From Astragalus membranaceus (taxonomy: Eukaryota > Streptophyta > Magnoliopsida > Fabales > Fabaceae), in contig CM076851.1 of assembly GCA_039519185.1 (NCBI GenBank), positions 28,846,357 through 28,910,356 of the forward strand: DNA of 64,000 nucleotides, given 5' to 3'. Of the stretch, positions 55,894 to 64,000 are shown piece after piece. Under the pieces are notes generated by a model, which searched no databases, was not told the origin of the DNA, and saw only the letters and a list, made by a program, of their open reading frames with translations. The number at the start of each line of letters is the position of its first letter. Position 1 is the stretch's first letter. The position numbers and the translations under genes are program-made.

Positions 55894-56111
55894 AATGTTT
55901 GGTGGAATTAGTTTCAATCATGTTTTCCTCTCGTTTCGTTTTTTATTTTCTATTCTTGATTTCTGCAAATTTTGTTGTTTATTTCAGTCTTTTTTCTATA
56001 TTATATTATGTTCCAATTTTTAATCTCTTAATTTTTTTTCGTAAATATTAACGTAATTAAATTATAAATAGGTATAATTATTTTTATAAATTTATTTATA
56101 GTTTATTTAGG

Positions 56112-56288
56112 TATTTATATTTTAATATATAATAAAACAAAAAAAAATAAAAAAACACAGTTCGTGAATTTTAAAAAAAATTTGCAAAACACAATACTAA
56201 AAAAAATTTGCCCTACTTTGGTATATAACTCACAATGTGTATTATTTTGGTATATAATTTTTTTTTTACCCCAAAATCGTTTTTTGCC
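56112..56288. repeat. right TIR of the MULE
   Basis: Reverse complement of the left TIR (25809-26024), best preserved over the outer 110 bases. It lacks the GC-rich palindrome and the extra 29-bp unit of the left copy. Confidence 0.85.
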
Positions 56289-56297
56289 GCAAACCAA

Positions 56298-56446
56298 TGC
56301 AAGAAAAAGGAGTTAGAAGAGATAGAGAAATTTGGGCAGAACCAATAAAAAAGTGACACGTAAGATGATGATAATGACCAATACAATACAAGCGCGGTTT
56401 CAAACTAAAACAGCACCTTGCTTGCATCTCCATAGACACAAATTAC
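56298..56446 (+). promoter_or_regulatory. AAE14-side half of a split divergent promoter
   Basis: The 149 bases between the MULE target duplication and the AAE14 ATG contain a GACACGTAAG element (about 56355). There is no obvious TATA box. The rest of the original intergenic sequence now lies at 25391-25799, across the MULE. Confidence 0.45.
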
Positions 56447-59400
56447 ATGGCTCATATCTGCCAATGTCTGTGTCGATTGCTAACTTCCCGGCGACACCTT
56501 CCGGTGATAGTGGCCGGAAACCGACGCAAGACAGGGCAACAGTTAGTGGAGGAGGTGCTGTCACTTGCACGTGGCCTTATCCAGCTGGGAGTCACACCTG
56601 GTAACGTGGTCGCTATCTCTGCTTACAATAGGTAGCTTGCTTGCTCTTCCTTCCATGCATTACATAGGATTCAACTTCTTATCATAATACTCCTAATATT
56701 AATTAATATCGGTCATTTCATCTCTATTATCATCAAAGTCAAACAAAGCAAGGTGTGGCCAAGAAATTATTATTACTATTATTGCTGTGTAACCAAAGAA
56801 TTGCTATTATCGCTGTTATTATTATGTAAGTATTTGCCTTTTAAAATTTAAAAACCTCCATCTTATTCCAACTTATTGGGATAAGACCATTGGTCAATTG
56901 TTGTGTTTTTTTTTTTGACAGAAATTGTTGTGTTGTTTTGCAACTCATTCTATCATGTGAAGTGTCTTGTTATTTTTTCTATGAATTTATGAATGGTAGA
57001 TGAATTTCATTTTTCTTTTCAGTGATGGTTATCTGGAGTGGTTATTAGCCATTGCATTTGTTGGAGGAATAGCTGCTCCTCTTAACTATCGCTGGGTAAG
57101 TAAATTTGCTATGGAAGTTATTGGTTAATTTTTAGCTTTATTTCATCCACACTCTTTCCTTTCACACAATCTATTTCATTATGCTTTACTTTGAAACAAA
57201 TTTCTTCTCCTTCAGAGTTTTGAAGAAGCAAGATTAGCAATGAATGCAGTTAGGCCAGTGATGTTAGTGATTGATGAGTTCTGCTACCCATTGTACTCAA
57301 AACTCCAACAAAATGATATTCCATCTTTGAGGTGGCATGTTTTTTTGGATTCCCCTTCTTCAGATTTTAGAAAGAAGTGGAATGGTAGGAACATTTCTAG
57401 GTATTTATATTTATACCAAAGTTAAAATCATACATAATAATAAACCTTTTTTTTAAGCTTGAATAATGTTCATAACTTATTACTCTTATTGCTTTGCAGT
57501 GTTGACTCCAGGAATACTTAAGCAGCATTATGTGAAGTCTCTAGAATTTAATTACTCCTGGGCACCTGAAGGAGCTGTCATAATATGCTTTACTTCAGGT
57601 TCAAGATTCATACTCAGTTACTTTTCCACCAAATTTCAAAAATTTCCCGTATCCACGTATCCATTTCGTATTGTACTATGTATCCGAGCTTCATAAGTTT
57701 AAATATTACAATAAGTAATATACTTCCTTATCAAATAGATCCTCTTATTCTCCAAAATTTGTTATGTTATTGACTCTAGGAACTACAGGAAAGCCTAAAG
57801 GAGTCACAATAAGCCATGGAGCTTTGATCATACAGTCACTAGCAAAGATTGCTATTGTTGGGTACAGTGAGGATGATGTATGCCATTCCTTGTTACATGC
57901 AGTTTATGTTATTGGTTATGAACTCTGTAGCACCGACACTTCAGGTTCAAGTCATGTCTGTTCGACGTGTGTCCTGTTGGACACCGAAACTGACACTCAC
58001 TTCAATTGCTTCCATTTTTCAAATTATTACTGATATCTACGTGTCCGTGTCAGTGGCATGTCCGGTGTCTGTGTCTAGGTCTGTGCTTCATAAGTTATGA
58101 AAGCATACCATATCATAACATGAGGTTGTTTGTTGCAAGTTGTGTGATGAATCAAGCTGAAAAAAGCAAGCAGCTAAGTGATGATTGAGTTTTCCAGTTT
58201 CTCTATAACAGGTTTATCTGCATACTGCTCCATTATGCCATATTGGTGGCTTGTCATCAGCCATGACCATGCTTATGGTTGGAGGTTGCCATGTGTTCAT
58301 GCCTAAGTTTGATGCCAAATTAGCTGTTTATGCCATAGAGCAATATGCTGTGACATCTTTTATCACAGTTCCTGCAATAATGGCCAGTCTGATTTCCATT
58401 GTTAGGTACATTATAGTGTCAAATAGGAACAAAATTTATGGACTATATTAACTAAATCAAGTCTTGATTTGATGTTTTAATGTTTTTAGGAACAAAGAAA
58501 CCTGGAAAGGTGGAGAAACTGTGAAGAAAATACTTAATGGAGGTGGAAGCCTCTCACTTGAGCTTATCAAAGACACTAGCATATTCTTCCATAAAGCTAA
58601 ACTCATTTCAGCTTATGGTAGGTCACTATTAATCCAATTTTGGCCACAAAATTTATTGACTACTTTTTATCTTAAATTTTGACTTTTTGACCATGTCAAG
58701 CTCAAATGCCTCACATTATTTAATATTTTTAATTTTATCAAAGGAATGACAGAGGCATGTTCTTCAATGACATTCCTAACACTGCATGATCCAATGCAAA
58801 AAACCACTAGCCAATCCCTTGAAAAATTTGGTGAGGCAGTGTCCAGTCTCACTCAGCAGCCACAAGGTGTTTGTGTTGGCAAGGCTGCACCCCATGTAGA
58901 ACTGAAGATATGTGCAGATGGGAGAATCTTAACTAGAGGACCACATTTAATGCTAAGGTATTGGGATCAAACTCTCACAAATCCATCAAATCAGAAGAAT
59001 GAAGCATGGCTAGACACTGGTGACATTGGATCAATGGATTGTCATGGTAATTTGTGGCTTCTTGGACGTTTAAATGGTCGTATCAAGAGTGGTGGAGAGA
59101 ACATTTATCCTGAAGAGGTAGTCAAATTGTCACTAAAACTTCTTTGTGTTGACATTATTAAGGAATTGAAACCAAATGAACATGCTGCTTTATTTATTTG
59201 TTTGAAATAGGTTGAAACAATTCTACTAGAACATCCAGGGATTGCAAGTGTTGTTATTGTGGGAATACCAGATGCTCGTCTGACAGAGAAGGTAGCTGCA
59301 TGTATCAAACCAAGAGATAAATGGCAATGGTCAGAGTACTCTACTTCAAATGAAGATTATCACCTATCTAGAAAGAATCTCCAACAATACTGTCTTGAAA

Positions 59401-59701
59401 ATAATTTAAGCAGGTGTGTGTATCCAAAAGTCCAAAACTCATGCTTAAATCTATCACCTGATTATTCATCATCTATATGTTAATATCGTATACTAATTCT
59501 GGATACTAGCATAGGGTGTTACATTTATGGTATAGCTTAATATTTCTTTTGCTCATTATTCATCCTTTCAGGTTTAAGATACCAAAGATATATATTGAGT
59601 GGAGAAAGCCTTTTCCACTCACTACCACAGGAAAAATTAGAAGAGACCAAGTCAGAAAGGAGGTTATGTCTCAGCTACAATCTTTGCATAGTAATCTTTG
59701 A
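56447..59701 (+). CDS. AAE14: 2-succinylbenzoate-CoA ligase, AAE14 type
   Basis: Ten exons: 56447-56631, 57023-57095, 57216-57384, 57500-57598, 57780-57877, 58212-58405, 58490-58617, 58744-59117, 59211-59413, 59572-59701. All introns are GT-AG, phases agree, and 1653 nt encode 550 residues. The ANL-family motifs are present: C-F-T-S-G-T-T-G-K-P-K-G (near 172-183), Y-G-M-T-E-A (near 315), L-D-T-G-D-I-G, G-R-L-N-G-R-I-K-S-G-G-E-N and the C-terminal P-L-T-T-T-G-K-I with the catalytic lysine. The sequence follows Arabidopsis AAE14, which activates o-succinylbenzoate with ATP and CoA in phylloquinone (vitamin K1) synthesis. The protein starts M-A-H-I-C-Q-C-L and ends S-N-L, a possible minor peroxisomal targeting signal. 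No frame damage is seen. Confidence 0.93.
57878..58211. repeat. dispersed repeat in an AAE14 intron
   Basis: The intron carries CCGACACTTCAGGTTC...GTGTCCTGTTGGACACCG...GTGTCCGTGTCAGTGG...GTGCTTCATAAGTTATGAA, an interspersed repeat rich in GTGTC/GACAC with weakly inverted ends. A related fragment (ATCCGAGCTTCATAAGTTTA, near 57683-57702) lies in the preceding intron. The coding exons are not affected. Confidence 0.5.
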
Positions 59702-60310
59702 ACATATCAAGGCCTCAATGCCCTCCAGAATACTGCATGCTCCAACATATTTGAATGTCCAGGAGTATAAGAGTAACATCAACTTAGACCCGAGGTCAAA
59801 GATTCATTTGTATCATTTTAAAATAAGTGATCTTTGAATATCAAAGTTATTCCCGACTTAAAGTAGAGAAACGTTTGCATTAGTCATTCAAGTAACCAAG
59901 AGAAATAAAAGAGATGCTTAAATTAAAGGCAAACAAGGTGTTGAGAACGGATCAGAAAACCAATTTTGAAGAGGAAATCAATTCAAATGGAATGGACTTA
60001 AATTGACTTACAATCAAAAGCGTTTAAAACACAAAAGGAAATGAAAAGAAGACCAAATGTATTGTCGAGAACCATCATCACTCAAAATCTTGAATATGTC
60101 AAAATATCAAATTTCACATTAACACCAAACATGCTCACAAACTCCCAAGCATTGAGCGACTAAGATGAAAGCAATTAGTGTTGTTCACCGGAGAATTTAT
60201 AGTTTATTTGGATATTTTAAAATGAGCAGAATGAAACAAATGAAGTGGAACCCAATGATACAAAGTTTTCATTCTACTGGTTAAGTAAAATTAATGACTT
60301 GTGGAACCTT
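59702..60310. other. 3' flank of AAE14
   Basis: AT-rich sequence including the presumed 3' UTR. No gene, RNA or element recognised. Confidence 0.5.
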
Positions 60311-60316
60311 GCTATT

Positions 60317-60503
60317 CCAACCGAGGTAGGGTTATGGGGTGGAGGTTGTTACTTGCCAAATTGTCGACTTGGGACGCCTTGGTACCTCGAGTCGAGGTAT
60401 CATCACGAATCCCCATGGGACCTGCTGCCTATTGTGTTTTAACTATGATGAATCGATTCTTCACTTATTATTCAGTTGCAGGTGCTCCAAGATGGTGTGG
60501 GAC
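60317..60503 (+). pseudogene. LINE remnant: reverse transcriptase zinc-binding (zf-RVT) domain
   Basis: Translated pieces read M-G-W-R-L-L-L-A-K-L-S-T-W-D-A-L-V-P-R and, in another frame, R-G-I-I-T-N-P-H-G-T-C-C-L-L-C-F-N, then L-H-L-L-F-S-C-R-C-S-K-M-V-W-D. This is the zinc-binding domain that follows the reverse transcriptase in plant L1-type LINEs (C-x2-C...H-x4-5-C pattern). At least one frameshift separates the pieces. It is cut at 60503 by the chromovirus LTR. Confidence 0.75.
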
Positions 60504-60830
60504 TGTCACAGTACTTTGGATCGAAGGGAGCTCTTAGCTCACTCAAGGAGCTTTAATGGAGGAATAAAGCTCGGAGAGGGAGAAGGGGTAGATTCAAAGG
60601 ATCTAGCTGAGTAACAGAATAGAGAAAGAGTAATTGGATTAATTGATGTGTCACTATTCATTAATTGGGTGTGTATATAGGCAGCACCCAATGGATATTT
60701 TCAAGTACAAGCATCCATAAGTCTAGTACGGCTAGTGTAGTACAGCTGAGGTAATAAAATTGAAAGTACAACAATGTAAAAAAGCATAGTAAATGATAAA
60801 GTTACTGAGTAACTGTGACCTACTGTCACA
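60504..60830 (-). repeat. 3' LTR of the chromovirus
   Basis: Plus-strand ends are TGTCACAGTA and CTACTGTCACA, an inverted pair with one mismatch; 327 bp. A TATATA motif on the minus strand lies at 60674-60679. Confidence 0.85.
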
Positions 60831-60845
60831 ATACCCTTTCCTTCG
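60831..60845 (-). other. polypurine tract of the chromovirus
   Basis: The minus strand reads CGAAGGAAAGGGTAT directly before the LTR start TGTGACAGTAG. Confidence 0.75.
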
Positions 60846-60860
60846 AGCACACTCTTGTCC

Positions 60861-62294
60861 TCAAGAGTGAAAGTTGGGGTAGTCACGGATCAGATCATAA
60901 TAGAACTCCCAAGTGGCCAGTTCAGCAGGCATGTTCTTCCATTTCACAAGGACTTTGGTGGCAGTAACTCTTCCACGCTTCACCATTTTACGATCCAAGA
61001 TAGTTTCAGGGTCTCCTTTTTGCACTAGAGCAGAAGCTGTATTTGGATGGTGAATGACAGCAGAGCTAGGCTTAGTGCACAGCTTTAGTTGAGATACATG
61101 GAAGACATTGTGGATGCCAGCTCCCTCTGGCTGATCTAGCTGATAAGCGACTTGCCCTATACGATCGGTCACCTTGTAAGGACCATAGTATTTAGGGCTA
61201 AGCTTATGGAAAGCTTGATTCCTCAGTGTGAATTGTCTATATGGTTGCAGTTTCAAGAACATAGAATCACCTATTTTGAATGCTCTGTCTGATCTGTGTT
61301 GATCAGCCTGTTGCTTCATCCTATTTTGGGCACGCATGAGATGAAATTTCAGTAACTTCAGTGCTTCTTCCCTAGCAGATAAGGACCTGTCAACAGTGAC
61401 AGATTTAGATTCTCCGGGTAGATATGGCAGATGAAGGGGTAGGGGCTGTCCATAGACAATTTCATAAGATGTGCATTGGGTAGCCATGTGCATTGTAGTA
61501 TTATACCACCACTCAGCAAGTGGTAAATACTGGGACCAAGTAGAAGGTTGTTCAGAGCACATACAACGTAAATATGTCTCAAGTGCCTTGTTTACTATCT
61601 CTGTTTGCCCATCTGATTGAGGGTGATAGGCACTAGACTTGTTGAGAGACACACCCTGTAGTGAGAAGAATTCAGACCATACTTCACTCAGAAATATGGG
61701 ATCTCTGTCATATGTTATGGATGCAGGAAGTCCATGTAATTTGAATACAAAGTCAAGGAATATCTGAGCAATGTCACCTGCTGTGTAGGGATGTGCTACA
61801 ACAATAAAGTGGGAATACTTACTCAACCTATCAACAATCACCATGATGACTTGTTTGCCTTGAGATTTGGGGAGGCCCTCTATGAAGTCCATGCTAATGT
61901 CCTCCCAAATGCGCCCAGGGATAGGCAAGGGTTGAAGAAGGCCTGGATACGCAGCTTGATCATGCTTATGTCTCTGACAAACATTGCACTCCCTCGCGTA
62001 TGCTTGTATGTCCCTAGCCACCCCTTTCCAGTAGAACAGGGATCTCACCTTAGCACTAGTTTTGTCTCTACCCGTATGGCCCCCTGTGGCAGAATCATGT
62101 AGCCAGTTTAAGATGAATGTCTTGATTGCTGCAGTGTTGCCAACTACTAATTTCCCCTTTCTTCTTAACACACCAGATTGCCAAGTAAATTTCTTGTGAG
62201 AATTCACATCCTTTGCCTGATCTTGAATGATCTTAGTTATGTGAGTATCCCTTGACCATGAATCTTTGATTTGTTGCATTAGATCTGAGCTCAC
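60861..62294 (-). CDS. chromovirus integrase with C-terminal chromodomain
   Basis: About 477 codons. The H2C2 zinc-binding region (H-D-S-A-T-G-G-H-T-G with C-N-V-C-Q-R-H-K) leads into the integrase core: W-E-D-I-S-M-D-F-I-E-G-L, then S-I-T-Y-D-R-D-P-I-F and H-P-Q-S-D-G-Q-T-E, which supply the D,D,E triad. The GPY/F-like region reads K-L-S-P-K-Y-Y-G-P-Y-K-V. The end (I-L-D-R-K-M-V-K-R-G, then L-V-K-W-K-N-M-P and A-T-W-E) is a chromodomain, thought to direct integration to chromatin. The frame opens at a GTG, not an ATG. It is really the continuation of the preceding pol ORF, separated from it by a one-base frameshift near 62295. Confidence 0.88.
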   Translation of the reverse strand: MSSDLMQQIKDSWSRDTHITKIIQDQAKDVNSHKKFTWQSGVLRRKGKLVVGNTAAIKTFILNWLHDSATGGHTGRDKTSAKVRSLFYWKGVARDIQAYARECNVCQRHKHDQAAYPGLLQPLPIPGRIWEDISMDFIEGLPKSQGKQVIMVIVDRLSKYSHFIVVAHPYTAGDIAQIFLDFVFKLHGLPASITYDRDPIFLSEVWSEFFSLQGVSLNKSSAYHPQSDGQTEIVNKALETYLRCMCSEQPSTWSQYLPLAEWWYNTTMHMATQCTSYEIVYGQPLPLHLPYLPGESKSVTVDRSLSAREEALKLLKFHLMRAQNRMKQQADQHRSDRAFKIGDSMFLKLQPYRQFTLRNQAFHKLSPKYYGPYKVTDRIGQVAYQLDQPEGAGIHNVFHVSQLKLCTKPSSAVIHHPNTASALVQKGDPETILDRKMVKRGRVTATKVLVKWKNMPAELATWEFYYDLIRDYPNFHS

Positions 62295-64000
62295 AGTGTG
62301 TTGAGGATCAGAGTCATGAGTTCAGCTCCATCAACTCTGGACAATGCATCTGCAACAATGTTTTCTTTCCCTTCTTTGTACAGAATTTCAAACTCGAATC
62401 CCATGAGCTTTGCCACCCAAGCTTGTTGAAAGGGAGTGTTCAATCTTTGCTCCAAGATGTGTTTAATACTCTTCTGATCTGTCTTGATAATGAACGGTTT
62501 ATGCATCAGGTATGTACTCCATTTCTGCACAGCATAAACTATGGCCAGAAGCTCTCTTTCATAAATGGAGAGAGCTTGTTGTCTTGGTCCTAAAGACTTG
62601 CTGATGAAGGCTACAGGGTTATTTTCCTGCATAAGAACAGCTCCAATTTCCCTTCTCGAAGCATCAGTCTCCAGAACAAACACCTTGGAGAAGTTAGGTA
62701 AAACTAGAACAGGAGCAATGCTGAGAGCTGTTTTGAGTTGTTGGAAAGCAGCAGAGGTTAAATCAGTCCACTTGAAGCAGTCTTTCTTCAACAGATCAGT
62801 TAAGGGCTTGGCTAGCTTGCCAAAATCCTTTACAAACCGCATGTAATATCTTGCAAGTCCCAGGAAACCTCTCAGGTGTTTGATAGTCGTAGGCTCTGGC
62901 CTGTCACACACAGCCTGCACCTTGGATGGGTCAGTAGATACACCTTGCTGAGTAATGAAATGTCCAAGATATTCTACCCTGGTAGTTGCAAAATGACACT
63001 TTGATTGCTTGAGAAATAGATTGTTGGTTCTTACTGATTCAAATACTAGGGATAAGTGTTGTATATGTTCCTGCAAATTAGCACTATATACCCAAATATC
63101 ATCAAAGAATATGATAACAAATTTTCGCAGAAAATTCTGAAATAGATGATTCATCAATGCTTGGAAAGATGCTGGGGCATTAGTCAGGCCAAATGGCATG
63201 ACTAAGTATTCATAGTGGCCACTATGAGTTTTAAAAGCAGTCTTAAATTCCTCCCCTTCACTCATTCTTAACTGGTGATAGCCTGATCTTAAATCCAGCT
63301 TAGAAAATATAGATGCACCAGCTAGTTCATCCATGAGGTCTTCAATGAGGGGTATGGGGAACCTATCCTTGATGGTGACATGATTAAGCCTTCTGTAGTC
63401 TACACATAATCTCCAAGAACCATCATTCTTCCTTACTAAGACAGTAGAGGAGGCAAATGGGCTGTTACTATGCCTAACAATTCTCTGTTCAATCATTTCT
63501 TTTACCAGATTATCCACAATGTCCTTCTGGATTACAGAGTACCTATATGGTCTTATATTAATAGATACAACCTCTTCTTTTAAGGGTATCTTATGATCAA
63601 ATCCAGGCCTCAGAGGTGGTAAACCTTTTGGCTCATTAAAAATGTCTTGGAATTCATCAATTAATAAGGAGATTTCTCTAGGGATGGAGTGATCAGACTT
63701 ACCTCCATTTGACAGAGTGCAAGTGGGGACGATGAACTGTGGAGATGGCTCATTGACTTGCAAGAAACAAAGTTCAGCTCCTTGTGCTACAGCTGCAGTC
63801 ATGGTTTTGTTGTCAATTAGCTTCACTCCAGATGTTTTAGATCCCCTTAGCATCACCCTTCTCCCTTTCACCTTGAACTCCATTTGTAGTTTGTTGAAAT
63901 CCCATAGGATTGGTCCCAATGATTTGAGCCACTGAATCCCTAAAATCATATCACAACAGACTAATGGCAAGACAATCATGTCAGCTACAAATTCATGATT
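62291..64000 (-). CDS. chromovirus protease end, reverse transcriptase and RNase H (partial)
   Basis: The frame runs in from the right edge; the ATG at 63979 is internal. D-M-I-L-G-I-Q-W-L-K-S-L-G-P closes the aspartic protease. The reverse transcriptase shows S-P-F-A-S-S-T-V-L-V-R-K, then L-C-V-D-Y-R-R-L-N, F-S-K-L-D-L-R-S-G-Y-H-Q, M-P-F-G-L-T-N-A-P and the catalytic F-F-D-D-I. RNase H reads L-E-T-D-A-S-R-R-E-I-G-A-V-L, then E-R-E-L-L-A-I-V and K-T-D-Q-K-S-I-K. It ends N-T-L with a TGA at 62291, where a one-base shift leads into the integrase frame. In intact relatives the two are one polyprotein. Confidence 0.88.
   Translation of the reverse strand, partial: NHEFVADMIVLPLVCCDMILGIQWLKSLGPILWDFNKLQMEFKVKGRRVMLRGSKTSGVKLIDNKTMTAAVAQGAELCFLQVNEPSPQFIVPTCTLSNGGKSDHSIPREISLLIDEFQDIFNEPKGLPPLRPGFDHKIPLKEEVVSINIRPYRYSVIQKDIVDNLVKEMIEQRIVRHSNSPFASSTVLVRKNDGSWRLCVDYRRLNHVTIKDRFPIPLIEDLMDELAGASIFSKLDLRSGYHQLRMSEGEEFKTAFKTHSGHYEYLVMPFGLTNAPASFQALMNHLFQNFLRKFVIIFFDDIWVYSANLQEHIQHLSLVFESVRTNNLFLKQSKCHFATTRVEYLGHFITQQGVSTDPSKVQAVCDRPEPTTIKHLRGFLGLARYYMRFVKDFGKLAKPLTDLLKKDCFKWTDLTSAAFQQLKTALSIAPVLVLPNFSKVFVLETDASRREIGAVLMQENNPVAFISKSLGPRQQALSIYERELLAIVYAVQKWSTYLMHKPFIIKTDQKSIKHILEQRLNTPFQQAWVAKLMGFEFEILYKEGKENIVADALSRVDGAELMTLILNTL

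Larger units (their letters stand above)
25809..56288. mobile_element. Mutator-like element (MULE) with plant mobile domain gene, expanded by nested insertions
   Basis: The left end GGCAAAAAAACGATTTTG and the right end (reverse complement GGCAAAAAACGATTTTG) are inverted copies. They are flanked by 9-bp target duplications that differ at one base: ACAAACCAA (25800-25808) and GCAAACCAA (56289-56297). Nine bp is the MULE signature. Inside are a minus-strand MULE transposase, a plus-strand plant mobile domain gene and a plus-strand two-domain ORF. Three later insertions (26850-29687, 34006-38864, 39046-54309) account for about 23 kb, so the original element was roughly 7.5 kb, less if 30810-32620 is also an insertion. 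All three genes are damaged, so the copy is not autonomous now. Confidence 0.88.
60504..64000 (-). mobile_element. chromodomain Ty3/gypsy retrotransposon, 3' part (runs off right edge)
   Basis: On the minus strand the order is protease end, reverse transcriptase, RNase H, integrase, chromodomain, polypurine tract, short LTR. This domain order with a C-terminal chromodomain defines chromoviruses. The 327-bp LTR is short, as in the Reina group, but the lineage call is tentative. The 5' part is outside the window. It inserted into a LINE remnant. Confidence 0.9.

Overview
The window is plant nuclear DNA, most likely from a legume. It has intron-rich plant genes, several Ogre-type (Ty3/gypsy, Tat lineage) retroelements with very long LTRs, plant mobile domain genes, and repeats of a kind common in legumes. 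No species can be named from the sequence alone. Three host genes occupy a small part of the 64 kb; nested transposable elements occupy most of the rest.

Left block (1-13,020). An Ogre-like element on the minus strand runs off the left edge. It shows the start of pol, a putative intron, an intact gag-protease ORF, an intact extra ORF1, a primer binding site and a 3.1-kb 5' LTR (7111-10217). Its LTR abuts a related LTR in the opposite orientation (10218-11242), which itself interrupts the 3' end of a Ty1/copia element with an intact 3' LTR (11978-13020).

Host gene block (13,021-25,800). A plus-strand gene encodes a small single-pass membrane protein (14104-16546 in a proposed two-exon model, with a 1.26-kb TIR transposon in the intron). 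An ArfGAP-C2 gene of the AGD12 type lies on the minus strand (17358-24809, eight coding exons). Its last intron carries a complete non-autonomous Helitron (19157-20770).

Nested MULE block (25,809-56,288). A Mutator-like element with TIRs and a 9-bp target duplication has grown to 30.5 kb through insertions: a solo Ogre-like LTR (26850-29687) inside the transposase exon, a CACTA element carrying fragments of host genes (34006-38864), and a complete non-coding Ogre-like element (39046-54309). The last two lie inside the plant-mobile-domain gene. The MULE carries three genes: a minus-strand transposase with SWIM and zinc-knuckle motifs, a plus-strand plant mobile domain gene, and a plus-strand ORF with two copies of one domain. 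All three are broken.

Right block (56,298-64,000). An intact ten-exon AAE14-type gene (o-succinylbenzoyl-CoA ligase of phylloquinone synthesis) is followed by a LINE remnant interrupted by a chromodomain Ty3/gypsy element that runs off the right edge. Without the MULE, AGD12 and AAE14 would stand head to head about 0.5 kb apart, so the MULE split a shared promoter interval.

The most unusual signal is structural. The Ogre-like LTRs carry arrays of short nested stem-loops whose stems change in a compensating way while the loop stays fixed, plus a second conserved double hairpin built around TACGTA. Neither is explained by protein coding.
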